DNA of 64,000 nt, from contig ML058343.1 in assembly GCA_003013855.2 (NCBI GenBank), forward strand, positions 1,674,001-1,738,000. Direction: 5' to 3'. The position numbers and the translations under genes were made by a program. The DNA comes from Liriodendron chinense (Eukaryota > Streptophyta > Magnoliopsida > Magnoliales > Magnoliaceae). The first letter of the stretch is position 1. Each line of letters begins with the position of its first letter. Positions 1 to 9,620 of this stretch are shown in pieces. The notes beneath the pieces were generated by a model. That model did no database searches. It was not told the DNA's origin and saw only the letters and a list, made by a program, of their open reading frames with translations.

Positions 1-492
1 TTTACTCTGTACCGTTATTATTATTCTTGATTGTCTTGGAGGAAATATTCCCCACTATGATAGCGTTTAACGCTATCCCAAACACAATTTAGGTGATGCA
101 GGTGAAGATCCAGGTATTGAACCCGATTTTTAAGAAAAAGATTTCGATGTTCGTACAATCACATGGCGGATGACGATGTTAGATAAACTTAATTGATGTT
201 ATCATTTATTAAATATTTCTTTTAAGTAATTGATACATTTATGGAATTGTAATAAGTCTTCAAGAGAAGACATGGTTTTGTATTTTAATTAATCAGTATG
301 GATATTGGTTGGTTCCCTTATTTAAACATTGATGATGACGTAGTAAGTTTGATAGAATAAGATGATAATTTTTTTCCCCATTGTGCTTGAATGCTATATT
401 TTATTATTTGATAAATTAGTTATTCTATAAATTACTTGGGAATTCGGCCGTTGTGTTATACACGAGAGTCGAAAATCTCGGATCGTTACAAT
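1..492. other. non-coding flank, nothing recognised
   Basis: This AT-rich stretch holds no open frame, repeat or motif that I recognise. It stops where similarity to the LTR at 2405-3043 begins, near 493, so the neighbouring LTR was probably cut here by a deletion or recombination. Confidence 0.4.
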
Positions 493-947
493 TACAGAGA
501 TTGACAGCCCACAAAGCAAGGAAACAAAGAAAAAACCCAAGTTTTCTCTCACACACACCTCTCCCCTCTTCCTAGTACGAATAGGAAACCTTGGACACCT
601 TAGGATACCTCTCTTAGTCGGATTACAACACCTTAAATAGGAAGAAATCCGAAAATAGAAACACCTTGCGCAATACTGCGGACTGCGCAAGGACTCCGCG
701 TACACAGCCGACCGGTCGCACAACCGGTCGCACCTTGCAACAAACAGTCCAGGGAGAAAAACTAAACGGACCCGATGCTGCCTCACAGCCGACCAATCGC
801 TCGACCAGTGGCAGCCCCCTCAAGATCGGTCGCATGACCGGTCTAAGGCCACACAGTGACTGCCTTCTGTCTTCACGTGCACAGGGCCACAAGCGCCAGA
901 CCGGTCTAAGCACCCAATCGTGCACACAGTTTGAAGACTCTCCAACA
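493..947 (-). repeat. truncated 3' LTR of the copia element
   Basis: It aligns closely with 2594-3043 and shares the outer terminus ...CTCCAACA at 947. The first ~190 bp of the LTR as seen at 2405-2593 have no counterpart on the left, where sequence before 493 is unrelated. A TATA-like CTATTTAAGG is readable on the minus strand. Confidence 0.85.
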
Positions 948-1059
948 AACTCCACCGTGGCTTCAAACGTCGAATCAAACACATCTTTGCAACGTCATCT
1001 CATCTTCAATCATAACTCCACCGCTTCTCGTGGCACCATCGACCCTATCCTTGCAAATT

Positions 1060-1548
1060 CACGCCCTTTACCGCCCTTCTCATGTGGCCCTTGGGCACTT
1101 GCCACATACGAGCAACCGTGGATCTCGCTGCCTCTCCTGCAACTCCACCGTGAATTGTGCTCCCGATCAACATGTAAAAATGGTCACACCTCCATGCCTT
1201 CATACACACGAGTGCCCCCTTCATCACTTCACAACAACGATCGCGGCCGATAAACACGCACCCTTTCGCCTCGAGTGCACCAAGAGAAATCACATTCATC
1301 TTCATCTTGGGAACGTACTTCACATCTTCCAGGACTCGTTCGACCCCATCGAACATCCTGATGCTCACAATACTAATACCCACAACCTTATGAGCGACTC
1401 CATCGCCCACAAACACCGATTCTCCACCATACTCTCTGTATGTCGTGAATGAACTCCGGTCAGGACAAACGTGACATGAAGCCCCTGAATCAAGGATCCA
1501 CTCACTACCGTGAGATCCCTTGCCAGATACAGTCAGCACTTCACACAA
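1060..1548 (-). pseudogene. copia protease and start of GAG-pre-integrase region
   Basis: The reading frame carries the retroviral-type aspartic protease signature WILDSGASCH (DSG active site), followed by typical copia spacing: a VGDG-like flap region, DVKYVPKMKMNVISLG, and then a GST...GGVA...ARMWQVPKGHM segment. The last part aligns with the LWHxRLGH motif that opens GAG-pre-integrase, but His after W is changed and the frame ends soon after. One stop codon separates it from gag upstream. In a full element this is part of the pol polyprotein, and the protease cleaves Gag-Pol in the virus-like particle. Here it cannot give integrase or reverse transcriptase. Confidence 0.8.
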
Positions 1549-1605
1549 ATCGCCACCGTCCTCTACGGTATTGGCTCCCTCTCCAAAAGAATTTCCATAC
1601 TTCTC

Positions 1606-2328
1606 TTACCTCAACCTAGGATTCTGACAATCCCCTCTCATGTAGCCCTCCTGGCCACAATTCCAGCACTTCACCTTAGCCTTACCTTTGCCCTTGGCTC
1701 TAGATCCCGATTTTAAATATCCTCCATGCTCAGAACTTCTTCCCCTCATAACCAGTGCCTCTGAGGAATAATGGGAAGCCACGTCACCGCTTTTCTTTCT
1801 CATCGCCTTCGACTGGAGGGCTGAGATAACGGTCTCGACGCTTATGGTTTCCCTCCCTGCGCACACAGAGTCCCTGAACGACTCATATGAATCTGAAGGA
1901 GAATTCAACAGGATGCATGCTTGGTATTCGTCCTTCATCGGTTCATCGATCTCCACTAACTTGCAAACCAGCCTATTGAACGTGCTCAGGTGGTCCTCCA
2001 CCTCCGTTCCCTCAGTCATCCTTAAGGTGAACAACTGCATCAACAAATACATGCAATTCTCTAGACATTTCTTGGCATAAACCTTCTCTAGCTTCGCCAT
2101 AGTTTCAGCCGCAGTCTTCTCCTTCATGACATGATAGAGAACATCATCCGTAAGGTTTAACAGGATTGAGGTTCTTGCCTTCTTGCAGAGCCTCGTCCAC
2201 TCATCGTTTTTCATAGCCTCGGGTTGCTTTCCAAGAGCTCCATCAAGCCCTTGCTGAACCAGGAAGGATTCAATCTTCACCTTCCATAGCTCAAAGTTAT
2301 TTTTCCCAGAGAACTTCTCTATATCTAT
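1606..2328 (-). pseudogene. copia gag (nucleocapsid) remnant
   Basis: The frame encodes a UBN2/Retrotran_gag-type capsid protein. The N-terminal part EKFSGKNNFELWK is readable from about 2328, upstream of any start codon, and a stop (TAA) lies immediately before it, so the normal initiator is missing. The body (LVQQGLDGALG, TSILLNLTDDVLYHV, LEKVYAKKCLENCMYLL) is typical of plant copia Gag. The C-terminal CCHC zinc knuckle reads CWNCGQEGYMRGDC, with Tyr in place of the zinc-binding His. Gag would coat and package element RNA. The lost start and altered knuckle make this copy non-functional. Confidence 0.85.
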
Positions 2329-2390
2329 TTAACCTTGTGCTCGATCCCATCTTCTCGTCTCAGATTCGAGTTTACTCCACCCCAACTTTA

Positions 2391-2402
2391 GCTCTGATAC
2401 CA
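2391..2402 (-). other. primer binding site (initiator Met-tRNA type)
   Basis: On the minus strand this reads TGGTATCAGAGC, the standard Met-tRNA primer site of plant copia elements. It lies 2 bases inside the 5' LTR terminus at 2405. Confidence 0.9.
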
Positions 2403-2404
2403 CT

Positions 2405-3043
2405 TGTTGGGAAAAGCCAGCAGTGGAAGCGGAACTCCGAACGCGTGAAGCAATCCGAGATCAAACGAATACACAAGATGCAATCGATCACACACAAGCA
2501 TTCACCACAAGAGACTTCGAATTTTACGTGGAAAAACCCCAAAACGGGTAAAAAACCACGGCACAAACGATCCACTATGAATATCAGAAGATTACAGATA
2601 TTGACAGCCCACAAAGCAAGGAAACACAGAAAAAACCAAAGTTTTCTCTCACACACACCTCTCCCCTCTTCCTAGTACGAATAGGAAACCTTGGACACCT
2701 TAGGATACCTCTCTCAGTCGGATTACAACACCTTAAATATGAAGAAATTCGAAAATAGAAACACCTTGCGCAGTACTGCGGACTGTGCAAGGACTCTGCG
2801 TACACAGCCGACCAGTCGCACGATCAGTTGTACTTTGCAACAAACAGTTCAGGGAGAAAAACTAAACAGACCCGACGCTGCCTCACAGCCGACCGGTCGC
2901 TCGACCGGTCGTAGCCCCCTCCAGACCGGTCGCACGACCGGTCTAAGGCCACACAGTGAGTGCCTTCTATCTTCACATGCACAGGGCCACAAGCGTCCGG
3001 TCTGAGCACCCAATCGTGCACACAGTTTAAAGACTCTCCAACA
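2405..3043 (-). repeat. complete 5' LTR of the copia element
   Basis: The LTR is 639 bp with inverted termini TGTTGG...CCAACA. Its U3 half contains clustered palindromes of the form GACCGGTC (several between about 2890 and 2945). A TATA-like CTATTTAAGG followed by TGTAATCC lies near 2725-2745 in minus orientation; the same pair occurs in the LTRs at 5307-5897 and 6357-6944, which ties the two elements into one family. Confidence 0.85.
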
Positions 3044-3235
3044 ATCTACATGTTCTAGAATTCTCTTCATCCCATGTGCAAAATGCTAGTGTACGATGAG
3101 CATAATTCAATTAAGTCCATAACTTACAAGAGTGATCAGTCCCTGACAAATAGTTCACATTAACTGGGAAAATGGCAAGTTTCAATTATGTAATCATTGT
3201 AGAATAAGCTTATTCTATGAATTTTGTTCATTAGG

Positions 3236-3345
3236 GCCCATTACGATTTTTGAAACACGAGTGGGATTTCACCACCTATAGGTACTCGAACTCTAGACCT
3301 CACGTTGGAGCTCTACCACCTAGGCAAGGATATATAAGGACCCAG
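3236..3345 (-). mobile_element. tRNA-derived SINE remnant
   Basis: On the minus strand the segment reads like a tRNA-derived SINE head: a box A-like CCTAGGTGGTAGAGCTCC, then a box B-like AGTTCGAGTACC about 40 bp later, then GGTGGTGAAATCCCACTCG. The copy at 34619-34745 has the same order and similar words. The 3' tail is not preserved here. Confidence 0.6.
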
Positions 3346-3594
3346 ATATCATTGAGTTTCTAAAAGCACAAACACATACTCTAGCTGGGATTATATTGAT
3401 TATTGCTGTCAATAACCTAAGAGTGTCAATGTTGATCCTTCAAACTAAAAGATCTCTTCCCAAGTTATCTCAAATGAAGAAAAAAGAATGAGAATCACAT
3501 GTTTGCCTTGGAATATGGCTAAGGAGACAGCCAAAAGCCATCTAGGGTGGACTCCACATGTAGAATGTGCGGATGGAAGGATGTAGAGAGAAGT

Positions 3595-3595
<1 letters not shown>

Positions 3596-3631
<36 letters not shown>
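3596..3631. repeat. (CT)n microsatellite
   Basis: About 18 uninterrupted CT units. Confidence 0.95.
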
Positions 3632-3633
<2 letters not shown>

Positions 3634-3734
3634 AAGACGCCCAAGGAAGCTTGGGATATCATTATATCAAGACGATAGTTATGGTGCTCCACCGTCACTT
3701 AGACTTTAATACAACATATTGTATCTAAAGTTTC

Positions 3735-4065
3735 TAATCCTATAAAAAATGCACAATGGAGATTCATGGACTAAGGTTAATGGTAATTCTATAAAAAAAA
3801 AAATGCACAACGAAGATCCATAAACTAAGCTCAATGGTAATCTTGTAAAAAATGCACAATGGAGATTCATGGACTAAGGTCAATGGTAATTCTGAAAAAA
3901 TGCACAACAAAGATCCTTGGACCAAGCTCAACAGTGATATAACGGGGATTCTTAGATGAAGCACAACGATGATCCTGTAAAAAATGCACAACAGAGATCC
4001 TTGGACTAAGCTCAACGACAATCCTATAAAAAAAATACACAATGGAGATCCTTAAAAATGATAAT
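3735..4065. repeat. ~50-bp minisatellite
   Basis: A tandem array of about six degenerate units whose anchor word 'atgcacaa' recurs near 3749, 3803, 3852, 3900, 3985 and 4035. Each unit holds 'gagatYcatggactaagctcaatggtaatcctataaaa' with variations. Spurious open frames on the minus strand come from this periodicity. Confidence 0.8.
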
Positions 4066-4182
4066 AGAGATCCATATGAGATTGTTATAATATTATTCTA
4101 AGTCTAATAGCCCAAATTGCGGCCACAAAAGTTTCGGATCAAGCTAATATTTGTGTTTTCCTTAATTCAGGTCTCTATGTTC

Positions 4183-4480
4183 TTATGAACAAGGTTGATG
4201 GTAAATAAACATCATGGTGGGCCCTAGGAAGGTTTTAATGGTGAGCATCATTCTCCCCACTGCTTTCAGTGGTGTGGTCCACCTGAGGTTTGGACCTGTC
4301 TCATTCTTGGGCTCATGCCTTAAAATAATCTCTCCAAATGGATAGACTATGTAGATATAATACATACATTATGCTGGGGCTTATAGAATTTGGTGACTTC
4401 AAAGTACTTGCATGGGATGGTATCATGGATGGGAAAGTAAACAAAAAAAAGGTAATCTTGCCATTTTTAAATGCTAATAG
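4183..4480. repeat. partial copy of the foldback MITE family
   Basis: The stretch contains the family words 'aacatcatggtgggccc', 'cagtggtgtggtccacctgag', 'tctcattcttgggctcatgcc' and 'ccaaatggatagac', in the same order as the right arms of the elements at 38664 and 39102. Only one arm is present. Confidence 0.6.
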
Positions 4481-4499
4481 GGATACTTTTGTCAAATTT

Positions 4500-4722
4500 T
4501 ATCTAAAAATTTAAAGAGAGACTACTTACCGCATTCAACTATAAGCTTTAAGTCAAGTTGGCATGGTTGAAAATAATCCACTTAATTTAAGTGATTTTTC
4601 CAATTAAGCACTTAAATTTTTTTTTGTTACCAAATGGTCTTAATGACTAAAATCACTGAAAATCATAGGATTTTTCAGTGATGAGTCGTGGAATTAAATT
4701 TTACCAAACGCACCCTTAGTTA
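4500..4722. repeat. MITE-like segment with internal hairpin
   Basis: It ends with 'accaaacgcacccttag', a word often found at ends of PIF/Harbinger-type MITEs, and holds an inverted repeat ATCACTGAAAATC / GATTTTTCAGTGAT around 4650-4682. The opposite end is not clear. Confidence 0.4.
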
Positions 4723-5306
4723 TAATAATATTTGAACATCATGACTATTTGGTCCATGTGCTGCCATTATGATGGGGAGCTAATATATGAATAAGAAAAA
4801 TGGTCATACAAGGGTGACGAATTTAAGTTTGTAATTGTGAGCACTGGAATTACATACAAGGAGCTCGTATCCAAAATGCGCAAGATTTCAAAGACAACAC
4901 CAGAGGAATACGATGTTAGAATGAAGGTTGTGTACGCTTTGCAGAGTACGTACTATATCACTTTATTAACAAATTATCAAAGATGATGATGATATCTTGG
5001 CGTATATAGTTTCTTCTGGTCATAACCCCAATGTTTAGATACCTATGTATATAGAGAAAGTCAAATGTACAAGTGTAGTCCAAGAGCTTATGTTTGTAGA
5101 TCTGAATGAGACAATAACAACTGTGGATACCTCTGTATATAGAGACAACTGCACGGACATCCCTTCACCGGTTCATGCAGACATCCTTAGCATATCAAGA
5201 AATGCACCTATTCAAGATTCGATGCTCAACAATTTTGACTCACCAACTTTTTTATTGTTGGATAGCGAAGACTGCATGGACATCCCTTCACCGGTTCGTG
5301 CAAACA

Positions 5307-5897
5307 TATTGGGATTGGACGCCTCTAATCCCCATGCATGAAGGCCACCAACCAGTCATCCGACTGGTCAGTCACGATGAAATCAAGCAGCAAGTTCCTT
5401 AGAATAATTTTTTGGCATCCGGCCGGCTGGCCAGTAGTTTCCTTGTTGAGTTGGGTCTCTTGCGCAGTTTTGCGCAAAGAGGTTTCTAATTTCAATTTCC
5501 CCCTATTTAAGGGGATGTAATCCGAGATTAGGGTTGTCGCCAATGGGCTAAGAGATTAAGAGAGTTCTAGGGCAAGAGAAAGAGCTAGGTAGAAGCTTGG
5601 AGTTCTCTAGGATGAGGGAAAGGGATGGGTTTGTCCTTCTCATGTGAGGATTAACTTTGTTAGCTTGAGATTTCTCTTGTGGGCTGTGATCCGGGTTGTG
5701 TTTCTTCTATCTCTTGTAACTTCTGATATCATAGTGGATTGGTGTCGCTTTATGCCGTGGTTTTTTACCCATGAGGGGTTTTTCCGCGTAAAATTCGAAT
5801 TACCTCTTGTGTATGTCGATTTTCTTGTGTGATTGCTATTGAGGTTTGTTCCTCACCTGCTTTGATTGTTTTTGCTACAGGGCTCCTAACCCCAACA
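5307..5897 (+). repeat. left LTR of the small copia-type element
   Basis: It pairs with 6357-6944 over its full length. TATA-like CTATTTAAGG lies near 5503-5512. Confidence 0.9.
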
Positions 5898-6356
5898 AGT
5901 TCACACGCCTTGTTGCTTTTCTCATGTGGCCCTTTTTCTCTTGCCACATACAAGCAACCGATGTTGTCTTCTAGCATGAGATTCGATGGCGTCTTCTAGC
6001 ATGAGATTTGATGTGGAGAAGGATTCCGTGAAAGAAAAACATGAAAAATGATCGGTATCTATGAAAGAAGTAGAGTGGAAGAATGTGGATCGGTATGCTA
6101 ATATCTCAATCAGGTTTATCGACTGCGATCGAGTTTAATCAGGAGCACTATCTATGGTGGAGCTGCGGGATCAGCAGCGGCATCCACGATTGCTCGTGTG
6201 TGGCGTGCACGCAAGGGCTACAAGAGTAAGCGGGTGGTGAAGGTACAAGGATGAAGTCGATGAGGCATGGAAGCGGTGGAGCTATGATGATGACGGAGGA
6301 GAGATGAAGATGTGTGTCACAAGGTGTTGAATGAAGATTAAAGTCGTGGTGGAGTT

Positions 6357-6944
6357 TGTTGGGATTGGACGCCTCTAATCCCCATGCATGAAGGCCATCG
6401 ACAGGTCGTCCAACCGGTCGGTCACAATGAAATCAAGCAGCAAGTTCGCTGGAACAATTTTTGGGAATCTGGCCGGCCGGCAGTTTCCTTGTTGAGTTGG
6501 GTCTCTTACACGGTTTTGCGCAAAGAAGTTTCTAATTTTGGTTTTCTCCTATTTAAGAGGATGTAATCCCCGGGATTAGAGTTGCGCCAATGGGCCAAGG
6601 GATTGAGAGAGTTTTAGGGCAAGAAAAAGAGCTATGTGGAAGCTTGGAGTTCTCTGGGATGAGAGAAATGGATGGGTTTGTCCTTCTCATGTGAGAATTA
6701 GCTTTGTTACCTTGGGATTTCTCTTGTGGGCTGTGATCTAGGTTGTGTTTCTTCTATCTCTTGTAACTTCTGATATCATAGTGGATTGGTGTTGCTTTGT
6801 GCCTTGGTTTTTTACCCATGAGGAGTTTTTTCATGTAAAATTCGAATTGCCTCTTGTGTGTGTCGATTTGCTTGTGTGATTGCCATTGAGGTTTGTTCCT
6901 CGTCTGCTTTGATTGCTTCCTCTGTGGGGCTCCTAACTCCAACG
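6357..6944 (+). repeat. right LTR of the small copia-type element
   Basis: It matches the left LTR with scattered substitutions and short indels, and the target duplication AAACA follows directly. Confidence 0.9.
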
Positions 6945-8207
6945 AAACATCCTTAGCCCATTAAGCAATGCACTTATTCAAGATCTAAGGCTCGACATTT
7001 TTTGTGCGCCAACTTTTTTTATTGTTAGATAACTAAGACTATACGGATATCCCTTCACCAGTTCTTGCAAACATTCCTGATACATCAAGCAATGTACCTA
7101 TTCAAGATTTGAGGCTCAACAATTTTGATGCACCAAATTTTTAATTGTTAGATAACGAAGACTGCACGAACGTCCCTTTACCAGTTCATGTAGACATCTC
7201 TGGCCCATTAATCAATGCACCAATTCATGATCCAAGTCTTAATAGTTTTGACGTGCCAACTTTTCAGTTTCCAAATAGTGAAGACTTCATTGACATCCCC
7301 CACCAGTTGGTGCATCAACCAATGCACCTATACATGTTTCGAGGCTCGCAATTGGGAGCGACCAATAACTCCATGGATTTATACAATAACGGATGTCGTG
7401 GTTGTTCGATATAAAATGTTTCCATTTAATATATGCAATAATGATGCTTTCCATTTAATATACGCAACAATGATGTTGCATTCATTAACGCAGATTTTTT
7501 GGGGTATCTAGATTTTATTGGCAATTCTAGTGAAATAGGCGTCAAATAGATGTTCAGGGATAAAGGTCGATTAAAGGATACTCTTTACAAGTTTGTGATG
7601 CGAAAACACTTCCAATATAAGGTTTTGAAATCAAACAAGCAGAAATACACAATTAAATGCTTCGAGGCTGGATGGTGCTGGTGCTTTCAAAATAAAGATT
7701 TGGACACTTGTAGTCAGTATTTTCGAGGCAATGGCTTATTGTCAGGCACATTCTCGAGAAGAGGGCATAGTAAACATAAAGTAGCTTATAAAGGGATAGA
7801 GAAACATCATCGACAGATGAATAGTAAGATATGTAACGAGTTTGTCGTTAGTCGTATGAGGAAGGATTTAGCATGCAAGCCAAGTAATATACAACATGAA
7901 ATGTCCAAGGAATATGGAGTTTCATGAAATGTTCGAGGAATATAGAGTTGATGTCAATTATATGAAGACGTATCTTGGTAAAGATATTACAATTAATGAG
8001 ATTATACGCTCATTCGAACATTCATACGTTATACTGTCGGCCTATCTTTACGAGTTGACAAAGGAAAATTAGGGGGTAATAATAGATTTACAAATAAATA
8101 GGAAAATGACCAGGTTTTCTTGATTCATAAAATGAATCTCTAGTGCATGAAAGATAAATTATTAGTTTTAAGTGTGATCATACCAATGCACATGGGGGGT
8201 AGGGGAA

Positions 8208-8458
8208 CTGTGGATCGCCGATATTTACTATAAACTGCTGATACACAATGTGGATCGCCAATATTTATTAGGATCATCGATACGATAAAGTATCGTATCG
8301 GTAATCCACAGTGCATATTGACAGTCCAAGTGTGGTCTCAATGCACATTGGTGATCTATAGTGAATATCATCGATTCATGTGGTCCCAATGCATATTGGC
8401 AATTCACGATAAACATCGGTGATTCATAGTAAATACCAATGATCCACATTGCCGGGGC
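8208..8458. repeat. foldback repeat with ~30-bp imperfect inverted ends
   Basis: The left end 'tgtggatcgccgatatttactat' is mirrored by the right end 'atagtaaataccaatgatccaca'. Inside, the word 'gatcgcc/gatcacc...atatttac' recurs several times. At 8278-8300 a perfect inverted repeat CGATACGATA-aag-TATCGTATCG would form a 10-bp stem. No coding potential. Confidence 0.65.
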
Positions 8459-9099
8459 TAAAAAAAAAACCAATTTTGAAAATGGCATTCACCTTCCATA
8501 GAAGGGGACCACCACACTCTCCTCCCTTTCACAAACTCTTAACATTCATGCCTAAAAAAAAAGGGGACCATCACACAGTCATCCTTCACAAACTCCCACC
8601 ATTGATACCCACCAATAAAAACAACAATAAAAAATAAGAATTATCCTAACATAAACCTACTTTTGACTGTCATAACTTCTAAGTCGGAGAGTGTGGTCGA
8701 AAATCTTTAAAAATCACTCATTTTTTGCCCAAATAGTATATTGAGCTTCACTGAAGAATGTGGTGGTACTCTGTACAAATACCGTCTTCGAAGCTTCTTC
8801 TCGTGTGGTCCCCTCTTGAAAAAAGACAACAAACGAAATAGGCCTCTTAATGGGTCGGATTTAGATCGGATCTAGTTGGATTCGACTCCAAGTCTGAAAA
8901 TCTGTAGTCAGATTCGGATCGAATTCAGATCTGACTTGGATTCAAAAGGTGATATCCATATCCGATCCACTTATAAATAGCCAGATCCATTTTCAATCCA
9001 AAAATCCATATAGCCATCGAATTTGGGTTGGATCTAGGTCCGAATTCACCACATCACAAATCTAAAGAATATATAGTATAATAGATTTAATTTAGTAGT
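8459..9099. other. non-coding interval
   Basis: No supported feature apart from a purine/pyrimidine-rich repeat of 'ggggaccaccacac / ctttcacaaactc' near 8500-8605, and a 'ggatcggatctagttggattcg'-type periodic stretch at 8870-9060. Confidence 0.4.
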
Positions 9100-9620
9100 A
9101 AAATGGTGCAAATCCCACTGTTTACTGTGGTATGGTCGACTCGATATTGACTATGTCTCATTTTTGAGGGGTGGCCTAAAATAATTTGGAAAATCGAATG
9201 GCTGGTGTGGATATAACATATACATCAAGGTGGGTTCCATCGGGACCCTCATTCATGCTAAAAAGGGTGTCCGCCTCTCCATTCACGTTTTATTTTCTTC
9301 TAATTTTTTGCTAAGTAGGGTCCAAGTATGGATGATCCGTTCCGTTCATTAGCTCGGTCAGCCCATGAAGAGCCCAAAAAACCCTATATTGGGTAGCTTT
9401 TGGTGGCACATATACATCACAATGGGCCTCGAACGATTTTAATGGTGGACAGACAACTTCACTATTCCCTATTTTATAGTCCACCTAAGATCTAGATCTT
9501 CTCCAGATTCGGGCCCATGACCTTAAATGATCTGTAGGATGGATGAACGATATGGATGTAACATATACATTGTAATGGGCCCCACGAGTGGGCCCCAAGA
9601 CACTTTTCTCAAAATGGTTT
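9100..9620. repeat. two partial copies of the foldback MITE family
   Basis: Family words recur twice in the same orientation: 'catatacatcaaggtgggttcc' (~9217) with 'tctcatttttgaggg' before it, and 'acatatacattgtaatgggcccca' (~9562) with 'ttcgggcccatgacctta' before it. The left arms are missing or too decayed to pair. Confidence 0.5.

Larger units (their letters stand above)
493..3043 (-). mobile_element. non-autonomous Ty1/copia LTR retrotransposon (gag-PR only)
   Basis: The element reads on the minus strand. A complete 5' LTR lies at 2405-3043, a Met-tRNA-type primer binding site follows at 2391-2402, then gag and protease remnants, and a 3' LTR truncated to 493-947. Integrase, reverse transcriptase and RNase H are absent: the frame runs from protease into a GAG-pre-integrase-like stretch, stops, and about 110 bp later the 3' LTR begins. 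The purine-rich tract GGTGGAG just before the 3' LTR fits a polypurine tract. No target duplication can be tested because the left end is lost. The element at 5307-6944 has related LTRs and the same 3' internal segment. Confidence 0.85.
5307..6944 (+). mobile_element. small non-autonomous copia-type LTR element with rearranged interior
   Basis: Two LTRs (5307-5897 and 6357-6944, ~590 bp each) flank only 459 bp of internal DNA. The 5-bp target duplication AAACA is at 5302-5306 and 6945-6949. Termini were TGTTGG...CCAACA, with one base changed in the left start (TATTGG) and one in the right end (CCAACG). A purine tract GTGGTGGAG precedes the right LTR. Internal 6140-6240 encodes STIYGGAAG...ARVWRARKGYKSKR then a stop, matching the protease-downstream end of the element at 493-3043. 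No primer binding site follows the left LTR. Instead 5899-5962 is an inverted fragment of that same coding region. It is therefore a deletion and inversion derivative that needs all proteins in trans. Confidence 0.85.
5147..7400 (+). repeat. 123-bp (41-codon) tandem repeat, five copies, interrupted
   Basis: The anchor 'gacatccc' (or a variant) starts at 5156, 5279, 7046, 7169 and 7292. Successive distances within each block are exactly 123 bp. With the insertion 5307-6944 and one target duplication removed, the middle distance is 124 bp. The unit encodes roughly D-C-x-D-I-P-S-P-V-H-A-D-I-L, then NAPIQD and FDxPTFLLLDSE. Being a multiple of three, the array kept frame before decay. Confidence 0.85.
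4835..8067 (+). pseudogene. MULE (Mutator-like) transposase N-terminal half, split by an LTR element
   Basis: Fragments in several frames form one decayed coding sequence. First comes a PB1-like part (VSTGITYKELVSKMRKIS; then DDDIS... and a YIEKVKCTSV-like strand, ~4850-5075). Next is a region of five 123-bp (41-codon) repeats, ~5147-7400. Then a MuDR-type N-terminal DNA-binding part (MFRDKGRLKDTLYKFVMRKHF, TIKCFEAGWCWCFQ, LDTCSQYF; 7550-7927), then MFEEYRVDVNYMKTYLGKD and SYVILSAYLYELTKEN (to ~8067). The DDE catalytic domain is absent, so the copy ends before the part that cuts DNA. Stops and frameshifts interrupt it, and a small copia relative sits inside at 5307-6944. Family assignment rests on domain order and motif style; a profile search was not possible. 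Confidence 0.65.

Noticed and set aside
666..1253. Plus-strand open frames of 195 and 173 codons over 666-1452
   Set aside because: They are antisense to the copia LTR and protease; composition and lack of domain motifs mark them as shadows.
3764..4042. 92-codon Leu/Phe-rich minus-strand frame
   Set aside because: Product of the ~50-bp minisatellite.
3735..8458. CRISPR-like spaced repeats
   Set aside because: Repeats are degenerate tandem units without unique spacers, in a plant nuclear context.
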